Shown: piece after piece, positions 33,363-40,032 of the stretch | Numbering within the stretch: the first letter of the stretch is position 1 | Layout: every line of letters starts with the position of its first letter | Source: an uncultured Elusimicrobium sp. | Lineage (GTDB): Bacteria; Elusimicrobiota; Elusimicrobia; Elusimicrobiales; Elusimicrobiaceae | Assembly (NCBI GenBank): GCA_902797165.1 | Contig: CADBRU010000012.1 | Span: forward strand, 1 to 55,306 | Reading direction: 5' to 3' | DNA length: 55,306 bases | Notes under the pieces: model-generated | Told to the model about the DNA's origin: nothing | Databases searched by the model: none | What the model saw: the letters and a program-made list of their open reading frames with translations, nothing else | Position numbers and translations under genes: made by a program

Positions 33363-35423
33363 TTATTTACTGTACAACTGTTCTTCCAACAAACGCACTT
33401 GGCGTTCTAATTCCTGCATTCGTGCGGATTTACATTTGGGACATTCAAAATGTTCTCCCTCAATATATCCGCATTTGGGGCAAACGCTAAACGTCGGCGT
33501 GATAGAGAAGTACGGCAAAGTATAGCGTTCACACACCGTTTTGATGAATTTCTTCATCGCTTCCAAATCTTTAATGCGCTCTCCGGTGAAAATATGTTGC
33601 ACCGTACCGCCGGTATACTTGCTTTGAATGCTACTTTGCAAATCTAACATTTCAAAGACATCATCGGTATAATTGACCGGCAATTGAGAGGAGTTGGTAT
33701 AGAAAGGAGGATGTCCTTGTTTATACATCGGCTCATCGGCACAAATAATTTCCGGATAGTGCTCTTTGTCCAGTTTGGCCAAGCGGTACGAAGTACCTTC
33801 GGCCGGGGTGGCTTCCAAGTTATAGTTATTGCCTGTTTCTTCTTGGAATTTCACTAAATTTTCACGCATAAAGGTCAGCACTTTTTCGGCAAAAGCTTTT
33901 CCTTTTTCCGTACCGATATCTTCGCCAATTAAGTTGATGGCCGCCTCATTAAGACCCACCAAACCGATCGTCGAGAAATGGTTCGTCCAATATTTGCCGA
34001 AGCGTTGTTTGACGCTGCGCAAATAGAAACTCATGTACGGATATAAATTAGCCGCCGTAAAACGTTCAATAACTTTACGTTTGATTTCCAAACTTTCTTT
34101 GGCGGTCAACATGCGATCTAACAAGTTAGCAAAAAATTCATCTTCGTTTTTAGACAAATATCCCAAACGCGGTAAGTTAATGGTTACCACACCGATAGAA
34201 CCCGTCAACGGAGCAGAACCGAATAAACCGCCGCCGCGTTTGCGCAGTTCGCGGTTATCGATACGCAAACGGCAGCACATGGAGCGTGCATCTTCCGGAT
34301 TCATATCCGAGTTAATGAAGTTAGCAAAATACGGGATACCGTATTTGGCGGTCATTTCCCACAGCGGGGTTAATTTTTCATTATTCCAATCAAAATCTTT
34401 GGTAATATTGTAGGTCGGAATCGGGAAGGTAAACACGCGGCCTTTGGCATCACCTGCCAGCATTACTTCGCAGAAAGCGCGGTTGAACAAGTCCATTTCG
34501 TTTTGAAATTCTTTATAGGTCTTGTCCATCAGTTTCCCGCCGATAATAACCGGTTGATCCTTATAATAGGAAGGAACATTCAAATCTAACGTTAAGTTGG
34601 TAAACGGAGTTTGGAAACCCACGCGGGTCGGCACGTTTACGTTAAACAAAAATTCTTGCAAGGCTTGTTTAACTTCTTCATAGGTCAGTTTATCGTAGTA
34701 GATAAACGGAGCCATTAATGTATCAAAGTTAGAAAACGCTTGTGCACCGGCACTTTCCCCTTGCAGGGTATAGAAAAAGTTTACTACCTGACCCAAAGCG
34801 GTGCGGAAATGTTTGGCCGGTTTACTTTCGGCTTTGCCGACTACTCCGGTAAAACCGCTCAAGAGTAAATCTTGCAAGTCCCAACCCACACAATAGGCAC
34901 CCAAGAGTCCCAAATCGTGCAAGTGGATGTCACCCTCTAGGTGCATGCGTTTTACTTTTTCCGGATAGATTTTGTTGAGCCAATAAATTTTGCTTACTTC
35001 GGAAGAAATGTAGTTGTTGAGCCCTTGCAGCGAGTAGCCCATATTACTGTTTTCATTAACTTGCCAGTCTAATTGTTGCAAATATTGGTCCACCAAATCG
35101 ACGTTAAATTTAGAAGAAATCTCACGGATACGCGCATGTTGATCACGATACAAAATATAACTTTTGGCGGTTTTGTGATAATTGGAAGTCAATAAAACAT
35201 CTTCCACAATATCTTGTACATTTTCTACGTTCGGAGTAGTATCTCCGTATAATTGTTGAATGATATTAATGACGCGGATGGTCAATTTTTTAGCGGTCTC
35301 GGCATCAAATTCACCGGTTACTTCCGCGGCCTTCAAAATAGCATTGGTAATTTTTTTAGAGTCAAAATGTTGGATACTACCGTCACGTTTGACGATATGA
35401 GTAATTACTTCTGTGTTTTCCAT
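33363..35423 (-). CDS. nrdD: Anaerobic ribonucleoside-triphosphate reductase catalytic chain, lacking the radical loop
   Basis: 686 residues. The N-terminus is an ATP-cone (VIKRDGSIQHFDSKKITNAI). The barrel includes SMCCRLRIDNRELRKRGGGL and GSIGVVTINLPRLGY, typical of NrdD. The C-terminal zinc site uses Cys648, 651, 661 and 664 (VCPKCGY...CPKCKS). After it a normal NrdD has the RV[VC]GY glycyl-radical loop; here the chain ends in ARMQELERQVRLLEEQLYSK, a heptad helix (M669, L672, V676, L679, L683). The loop is encoded by the separate gene at 33021. It converts NTPs to dNTPs without oxygen. A TTGCAA/TAAAAT promoter lies upstream. Confidence 0.93.
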   Translation of the reverse strand: MENTEVITHIVKRDGSIQHFDSKKITNAILKAAEVTGEFDAETAKKLTIRVINIIQQLYGDTTPNVENVQDIVEDVLLTSNYHKTAKSYILYRDQHARIREISSKFNVDLVDQYLQQLDWQVNENSNMGYSLQGLNNYISSEVSKIYWLNKIYPEKVKRMHLEGDIHLHDLGLLGAYCVGWDLQDLLLSGFTGVVGKAESKPAKHFRTALGQVVNFFYTLQGESAGAQAFSNFDTLMAPFIYYDKLTYEEVKQALQEFLFNVNVPTRVGFQTPFTNLTLDLNVPSYYKDQPVIIGGKLMDKTYKEFQNEMDLFNRAFCEVMLAGDAKGRVFTFPIPTYNITKDFDWNNEKLTPLWEMTAKYGIPYFANFINSDMNPEDARSMCCRLRIDNRELRKRGGGLFGSAPLTGSIGVVTINLPRLGYLSKNEDEFFANLLDRMLTAKESLEIKRKVIERFTAANLYPYMSFYLRSVKQRFGKYWTNHFSTIGLVGLNEAAINLIGEDIGTEKGKAFAEKVLTFMRENLVKFQEETGNNYNLEATPAEGTSYRLAKLDKEHYPEIICADEPMYKQGHPPFYTNSSQLPVNYTDDVFEMLDLQSSIQSKYTGGTVQHIFTGERIKDLEAMKKFIKTVCERYTLPYFSITPTFSVCPKCGYIEGEHFECPKCKSARMQELERQVRLLEEQLYSK

Positions 35424-35450
35424 GATGTTTCTTCCTTAAGTAGTTTCCGC

Positions 35451-35472
35451 GCGGGTAAAACCATGCGGGTAA
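35451..35472. promoter_or_regulatory. Direct repeats GCGGGTAA at the nrdD start site
   Basis: GCGGGTAA at 35451-35458 and again at 35465-35472, spaced 14 bases apart, between the nrdD -10 box and its ATG. It could be an operator. It does not resemble a palindromic NrdR box. Significance is untested. Confidence 0.3.
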
Positions 35473-35477
35473 GATAA

Positions 35478-35505
35478 ATTTTACATAAAAATTTTTAGGT
35501 TGCAA
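35478..35505 (-). promoter_or_regulatory. Promoter of nrdD
   Basis: On the minus strand TTGCAA (35500-35505), 16-base spacer, TAAAAT (35478-35483). Transcription would start near 35471, at the GCGGGTAA repeats. Confidence 0.55.
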
Positions 35506-35651
35506 AGACTTTTCGAAAAACCCTTATTTTTTAATCAAAAATTGCCTCTTTTTTTCTTCCTTTTTTAGGCCCGTTTTTGCGTTTTTTGTGCTTTCTCTTC
35601 GGAAAAATTCTTATTTAATTTTCCGTTCCTTAAAATAAGGTAAATTTTTAC

Positions 35652-35680
35652 TTGACCACGCCCTCTTAAACTGATTAAAT
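35652..35680 (+). promoter_or_regulatory. Possible promoter of the 90-residue membrane protein
   Basis: TTGACC (35652-35657), 17-base spacer, TTAAAT (35675-35680), then a purine-rich GGAAAGGAGG site before ATG 35699. The rest of the 275-base gap back to nrdD is pyrimidine-rich on the plus strand; I see no gene in it. Confidence 0.5.
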
Positions 35681-35698
35681 AAAAGGAAAGGAGGAGTT

Positions 35699-35971
35699 AT
35701 GGATTTCTATCAAATTATCAGTTTAGTAGCCGTTTGCGCCTTTGTGGTGCTGGTAGTTTATGCGGTTTTAACCTTGGTGCAAATCAAAAAAACCGCCGAA
35801 TCGGTGGAATATTTGGCTTTGACTACCGCCGAAAAAGTGGATAAGACCAGCAGCACTTTTGAACTGCTTAACAATGTAGCCTCGGTGCTAGATAACGGCT
35901 TTTATAAAGCCATTGCGCTCGGCGTAGATTTGGCCCGCCGCATACACAAAAAGAAAGACAAAGAAGATTAG
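35699..35971 (+). CDS. Small single-span membrane protein, function unknown
   Basis: 90 residues. One hydrophobic segment (IISLVAVCAFVVLVVYAVLTL, about 6-26) near the N-terminus, then an amphipathic helical region (QIKKTAESVEYLALTTAEKVDKTS) and a basic tail RRIHKKKDKED. The layout resembles small DUF948-type proteins, which are membrane-tethered coiled coils, but I cannot assign the family. A very strong GGAGG site suggests high expression. It has its own promoter and terminator, so it forms a single-gene unit between nrdD and a pilin pair. No functional claim is made. Confidence 0.75.
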   Translation: MDFYQIISLVAVCAFVVLVVYAVLTLVQIKKTAESVEYLALTTAEKVDKTSSTFELLNNVASVLDNGFYKAIALGVDLARRIHKKKDKED

Positions 35972-35986
35972 TTTTTGAGTTTCACT

Positions 35987-36015
35987 AAAAATCCCCGCTA
36001 AATGCGGGGATTTTT
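35987..36015. terminator. Bidirectional terminator between the small membrane protein and pilin copy 8
   Basis: A 12-bp stem (35987-35998 with 36004-36015) between convergent genes, with A and T runs on either side. Confidence 0.92.
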
Positions 36016-36022
36016 ATATCTA

Positions 36023-36589
36023 CTAATTCACACCCACTGCTGCGCATTCCGTCTTTACAGATGACGTCATTTGACTTGTCCCATACTTACCTTTCCACCA
36101 TAAACAAATTTCTTTTTTATGAGTATTATCTTGTATAGAACTCAATGTCCATTTCTGCCCCGATTTAGTATAGTACGTATTTATACCGCCAAACCAACTG
36201 GTTTGGGTCGCGCAAGTACCACCTGATTCATGGTAATTGCTCCAAAAATGTACATAACAAGTGGTCGGACCACAATAAGCTTTCCAATATCCTTCTTTTG
36301 TACAAGTGTTATCAGCCACTCCTCCGGGACCCGGCACCCCTTGTAAATCAATGGCAGTCTCAACTCTCTTGGATGTATTCCCTGTCAAATAACTATCTGT
36401 ACTTGGAAAACCACCATTTTCTAATAAATATAGATCAACCATTTTATACAAGGTATTTAGGGATACATCTAATTGAGACATTTTAGACCGATACACTGCT
36501 CGATTATACGAAGGTAATGCAATGGCAGACAATATGCCAATAATTAAGACTACCACCAACAGTTCAATGAGCGTAAACGCTTTGTTCAT
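36023..36589 (-). CDS. Type IV pilin-like protein (Ala -1 class), copy 8
   Basis: 188 residues, the longest standard pilin here. Leader MNKA (Ala at -1), FTLIELLVVVLIIG, then ALPSYNRAVYRSKM, where the usual PQY is PSY. The globular part has DNTCTKEG, AYCGPTTCYVHF, GGTCATQTS, EICLWWKG and VKTECAAVGVN, with many Trp and Tyr. The ATG lies 18 bases after the stop of copy 9 and has a Shine-Dalgarno in the gap, so the two are cotranscribed with the M29 aminopeptidase gene. Confidence 0.86.
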   Translation of the reverse strand: MNKAFTLIELLVVVLIIGILSAIALPSYNRAVYRSKMSQLDVSLNTLYKMVDLYLLENGGFPSTDSYLTGNTSKRVETAIDLQGVPGPGGVADNTCTKEGYWKAYCGPTTCYVHFWSNYHESGGTCATQTSWFGGINTYYTKSGQKWTLSSIQDNTHKKEICLWWKGKYGTSQMTSSVKTECAAVGVN

Positions 36590-36607
36590 ACTATTCTCCT
36601 TTTGACT

Positions 36608-37090
36608 TTATAAAGTTCCTTTTGAATTAATCTGACTGCAAAGTTGCTTTTCAAAATCTTTGGCGCCTTCGTAGGCAGTACACTTAATTTTATCCGGTTC
36701 GGCCTGGCTTATATATAGGTAATATCCGTTAGTAGTGCCGCGCCAAACCCCGTTATCGGCACGCTGAGCCAGTGCCAGCCATGCAAACCCTGACCCAGTG
36801 GGAGAATAAATAAAATTTTTTGTACCCAAGCGGGTATTAGATAAAATTTCCGTATTTACTTCCCCGGGAATTTCAATGTCCAATTTGTCTATATCGTCGG
36901 CTTCCGCATACACGCCGTTAGTCATGTGATAAATTTGGTTTGCATTGGCAATCGCACGCAGATTGATGACCGCTTCTGCCATACGGGCTTTTTCCACCGC
37001 TTTAGTGTATTGCGGCAAAGCAATAGCAGATAAGATACCTATAATCAGTACAACTACAAGCAACTCTATCAGCGTAAATGCTTTGTTCAT
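36608..37090 (-). CDS. Type IV pilin-like protein (Ala -1 class), copy 9
   Basis: 160 residues. Leader MNKA, FTLIELLVVVLIIG, ALPQYTKAVEKARMAEAVINLRAIANANQ (cited in part). The C-terminal half has IKCTAYEGAKDFEKQLC, a shorter Cys loop with the QLCSQINSK ending in place of ICKSL. It begins 23 bases after the aminopeptidase stop, without a promoter of its own that I can see, and has a strong AAAAAGGAG site. Copy 8 follows. It contains fewer cysteines than the other copies, so it may be a major rather than a minor subunit; this is speculation. Confidence 0.87.
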   Translation of the reverse strand: MNKAFTLIELLVVVLIIGILSAIALPQYTKAVEKARMAEAVINLRAIANANQIYHMTNGVYAEADDIDKLDIEIPGEVNTEILSNTRLGTKNFIYSPTGSGFAWLALAQRADNGVWRGTTNGYYLYISQAEPDKIKCTAYEGAKDFEKQLCSQINSKGTL

Positions 37091-37113
37091 GCTATTCTCC
37101 TTTTTATTTTACA

Positions 37114-38319
37114 CTAAAAACGGAATTGGCCTTTTTCATAGATTAACATTTTTTTGCCGTTTTTGAGTGTGGCATGTACGGTTTTGTCTTCGGTGTTAAT
37201 CAAATCCCAATGTAAGGCCGATTCATTGTAGCCCAATTTTTCTTTGAGTTTTTTATCAAGTTTGCGGATGTCTCCGGTAAATGTATCAGCATAACTGGAC
37301 CCAATGGCTACGTGGCAGTTACCGTATTTACCGCCGAAGTTTTCATCAAATAAAATATCGGCCATAAATTTATCGATTTTAGAAAACCGACGGTCCGTAA
37401 GTGAAAATTCACCGATTTGCGCCGCGCCGCGGTCCATGGCTAACATCTTGCGCAAAAATTCCTGTCCTTGCTCTGCGGTGGCTTTCACTGCGCGCCCGTT
37501 TTTAAACTCAAGCCGCATTCCTTTGACGTAATTGCCGCTGCGGTACGAAGATAAATCGGCAAAATACACCCCGCGGGTTCCGCGCCAATCAGGTGAAGTG
37601 AAAATTTCGAAAGACGGGATGTTGCACCCTCGGCCCGACACAAATTTCCGCTGCTCTCCCAACAAAACTTCAAAATCCATATGTTTGGATTCTACGTGGA
37701 AACGGTCTATATTCAGTCCGCTGAGCCACTTGCCTATTTCGCCGATTTCCTTCATGACTTCTTGCCATTTTTTAACGGAATTTTTTTCATTTAAGAAACA
37801 AGCTTTGGCTACTTGCGCGGCATATTGTTTGAGCGTAAGGCCGGCCTTATCTGCCAGTTCTTGCGTCGGATAATTGGCCAAAGTCCAAGAGAATTTTCCT
37901 TCCTGTTCGGTTTTATCCAGCAAATCTTTAATCGGGCGGCGAGCCACCGCGGCTTTGCCGATACGGGCCGGATTCACATTTTTAAGTGCCATTAAATCTT
38001 CCGGTGCACGCAATGCAATCAGTCCGTTCAAACTGCCCTGAAAATCAATTTCCCCCGCCGGGATATAACTTAGTTGTTTATCATCTGCTTTGGTATATAA
38101 AGCGTGTTGGAAACCTTCCGGTGCCATAAAACGCACCACCGGAATATATTTTTTGTCCAGCAGTCGTTCATACACGGCCTGTACTAAAGGCAAAGCGCCG
38201 ATTTCCGCGCGGAGCAATACTTTATCGTATTTTTTAAATTTTCCGTGATGCCGGGCGTATTCCATGGCCCAAACCATCACGTCTGCATAATTGTCTAATT
38301 GTTTTTTTGTAAAAATCAT
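37114..38319 (-). CDS. M29 family metallo-aminopeptidase (AmpS/AmpT type)
   Basis: 401 residues. The C-terminal catalytic domain has the metal-ligand segments expected of M29 enzymes: NIPSFEIFTSPDWRGTRG, an Glu in GAAQIGEFSLTD, CHVAIGSSYADT, and HWDLI with His and Asp. The N-terminal domain (KQLDNYADVMVWAMEYA) fits the same family, as does overall length. These cytoplasmic enzymes bind cobalt, zinc or similar ions and remove N-terminal residues from peptides. The gene heads a unit with two pilins following at 23 and 18 bases. No direct link with pilin processing is known; prepilin cleavage uses an unrelated membrane aspartic protease. Confidence 0.87.
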   Translation of the reverse strand: MIFTKKQLDNYADVMVWAMEYARHHGKFKKYDKVLLRAEIGALPLVQAVYERLLDKKYIPVVRFMAPEGFQHALYTKADDKQLSYIPAGEIDFQGSLNGLIALRAPEDLMALKNVNPARIGKAAVARRPIKDLLDKTEQEGKFSWTLANYPTQELADKAGLTLKQYAAQVAKACFLNEKNSVKKWQEVMKEIGEIGKWLSGLNIDRFHVESKHMDFEVLLGEQRKFVSGRGCNIPSFEIFTSPDWRGTRGVYFADLSSYRSGNYVKGMRLEFKNGRAVKATAEQGQEFLRKMLAMDRGAAQIGEFSLTDRRFSKIDKFMADILFDENFGGKYGNCHVAIGSSYADTFTGDIRKLDKKLKEKLGYNESALHWDLINTEDKTVHATLKNGKKMLIYEKGQFRF

Positions 38320-38379
38320 ACGTTTCTCCTTACCTTATATAATGTTATAATACAAAATATAGCGTTAAGGATAAAATTT

Positions 38380-39138
38380 ATGAAAAAATTATTACTCACA
38401 TTCGTGTTAATTTTAAGCAGTACTTTTATGTGGGCCGGTATTGCACCCAAGCCGGAGATGGACTTTACTTTAATTTACGCAACGGAAAACAAACCCACCG
38501 TCTTGCCCAATACCAGCGAACAAATCCAATGCGAAGACAACCAATGTCTGCAAGCAGATCCGCTCGGGCAATACGGCATCCAAAAATTATATTGCAGAGC
38601 CAACGGTTGCTTTTCCATTGCTTATGAATATCAACCGTTTCAAAAATTAATATTAAATTTTTCAGACGGCGTTACCCGTGAAAGTAATGTTTTCCCCACT
38701 CCGGCCAAACTGCGCAACAGTTTTACCGTACTGGTACGTGATAAAGATTTAGTAGTAGAACTTTCCGCCAAGCCGCAAAATTTCAATGCGCTCTTACGCG
38801 CAGATGCTTGGATGTCACTGGTGATTATTTTGCTACTGGAATTAGCAGCCGCTTGGGCATATTTGAAATATACCAAAAAGAGTCCGCGTGTGCTATATTC
38901 CGTCTTGCTGGTTAATTTAATTAGTATGCCGCTTTCGTGGCAAGTATTAGGTACGCTTGTAACGGAATCTTGGTTTATTTGGTTATTTTGTTTCTTATTT
39001 GAGGCTTTATTTATTTGGATACTCAATTGCAAACGCATCAAAGCGCGCGATGCATTTGAATTATCCTTTGCCATCAATGTAACCAGTTACACAATAGGGA
39101 TGATTTTATCGTTCTTAATTGCCCCGTATTTATTCTAA
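38380..39138 (+). CDS. Membrane protein with exported N-terminal domain, function unknown
   Basis: 252 residues from ATG 38380, preceded by TAAGGAT; the frame is open to 38299 but that part crosses TATAAT-rich DNA. A signal peptide (MKKLLLTFVLILSSTFMWAG) is followed by an exported domain of about 120 residues with four cysteines (QCEDNQC, LYCRANGC), likely two disulfides. Four membrane helices follow (about 150-250: SLVIILLLELAAAWAYL, VLLVNLISMPLSW, FIWLFCFLFEALFIW, YTIGMILSFLIAPYLF). I do not recognise the family. It diverges from the aminopeptidase and has its own terminator. Confidence 0.8.
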   Translation: MKKLLLTFVLILSSTFMWAGIAPKPEMDFTLIYATENKPTVLPNTSEQIQCEDNQCLQADPLGQYGIQKLYCRANGCFSIAYEYQPFQKLILNFSDGVTRESNVFPTPAKLRNSFTVLVRDKDLVVELSAKPQNFNALLRADAWMSLVIILLLELAAAWAYLKYTKKSPRVLYSVLLVNLISMPLSWQVLGTLVTESWFIWLFCFLFEALFIWILNCKRIKARDAFELSFAINVTSYTIGMILSFLIAPYLF

Positions 39139-39156
39139 ATTTCAGAAAAGTTTGTT

Positions 39157-39185
39157 AAAAAAGCCGCCCCTTTGGGCGGCTTTTT
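39157..39185 (+). terminator. Intrinsic terminator after the unknown membrane protein
   Basis: A 12-bp GC-rich stem (39158-39169 with 39174-39185) with T run. Confidence 0.9.
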
Positions 39186-39231
39186 GTTACATATAATTTT
39201 CACCCGCAATATATTTTGAAAACCAAATTGC

Positions 39232-39281
39232 TATAATAAAATATGTAAAGTATGCGCGGCAGAGAAATCCCCCGGCCGCGC
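39232..39281 (+). promoter_or_regulatory. Aquaporin leader: -10 box, AUG-UAA and GC hairpin
   Basis: TATAAT at 39232-39237; an ATG-TAA start-stop at 39243-39248; then a 7-bp all-GC stem (39254-39260 with 39275-39281) with a 14-base loop, ending 2 bases before the AAAAGGAG ribosome site of the aquaporin gene. Could control translation; unproven. Confidence 0.45.
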
Positions 39282-39296
39282 GAAAAGGAGAAAAAA

Positions 39297-39974
39297 GTGA
39301 AAAAATACACTGCAGAATTGTTAGGTACGTTTGTACTTACGCTCTTTGGCTGCGGCTCAGCCGCTATTGCCGGAGCCGCCCTAGGCACTTTAGGCATTGC
39401 CTTTGCTTTCGGCTTATCTATTGTAGCCATGGCCTATGCTATCGGCGATATTTCCGGTTGCCACATTAACCCCGCCGTTTCTTTAGGCGTGTGGATGAGC
39501 GGCAAAATGTCCGGCAAAGATTTTACCGGTTATGTAATTGCCCAATTTATCGGCGCGACCTTAGCCGCGTTGGTACTTATGACCATTATTGATGCTACTA
39601 CGCTAGGCGGCATAACCGCTACCGGACTGGGCGCCAACGGTTACGGCGCGGCCTCTGCCGTAGGATTAAGTGCCTGCGGTGCTTTGGGTGTGGAAATCAT
39701 TTTAACCGCCGTATTTGTGCTTACTATCTTAGGCGTAACCGACGGAACTAAAACCTCCGTTATTGCCGGTTTAGTCATCGGTTTAACGCTTACTTTTGTG
39801 CACATTATGGGTATCCCTTTAACCGGCACTTCCGTCAATCCGGCGCGCAGTTTCGGCCCGGCCTTGATTTTAGGCGGAAAGGCCTGGTGCCAATTATGGG
39901 TATTTATCGTAGGCCCTGCCATAGGGGCTGCCATAGCGGCTTTATTATTTAAATATTTTAAATCTGCTAAATAA
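39297..39974 (+). CDS. aqpZ: Aquaporin Z-like water channel
   Basis: 225 residues starting at GTG 39297, chosen because AAAAGGAG lies 6 bases before it; an in-frame ATG at 39252 would add 15 residues rich in Arg and Lys with no ribosome site. Six helices and both NPA half-helices are present: CHINPAVSLG and SVNPARSFGPA, with the selectivity Arg after the second NPA. The HINPAVS/VNPARS pattern and short loops fit AqpZ rather than glycerol facilitators, which usually have Asp after the second NPAR. It carries water across the inner membrane. It stands alone with its own leader and terminator. Confidence 0.92.
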   Translation: MKKYTAELLGTFVLTLFGCGSAAIAGAALGTLGIAFAFGLSIVAMAYAIGDISGCHINPAVSLGVWMSGKMSGKDFTGYVIAQFIGATLAALVLMTIIDATTLGGITATGLGANGYGAASAVGLSACGALGVEIILTAVFVLTILGVTDGTKTSVIAGLVIGLTLTFVHIMGIPLTGTSVNPARSFGPALILGGKAWCQLWVFIVGPAIGAAIAALLFKYFKSAK

Positions 39975-39984
39975 AAAGCAACAT

Positions 39985-40015
39985 AAAAAGAGCCGCTTTT
40001 AAGCGGCTCTTTTTT
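39985..40015. terminator. Bidirectional terminator, aquaporin and heptosyltransferase
   Basis: A stem of about 14 bp (39985-39998 with 40001-40014), continuing T run, between convergent genes. Confidence 0.92.
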
Positions 40016-40032
40016 ATATCACTATCGAAATA

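Noticed and set aside
33363..35423. Simple frameshift explaining the missing NrdD radical loop
   Set aside because: The next gene has its own ribosome site, an added N-terminal helix and a 135-base gap with several stops, so the split looks real rather than a single-base error.
35424..35698. Small RNA or riboswitch in the 275-base nrdD gap
   Set aside because: The DNA is pyrimidine-rich with no stable stem or terminator inside; only the two promoters could be supported.
39252..39296. ATG 39252 as the aquaporin start
   Set aside because: It would add a charged Arg/Lys-rich stretch unlike AqpZ and has no ribosome site, whereas GTG 39297 is preceded by AAAAGGAG.
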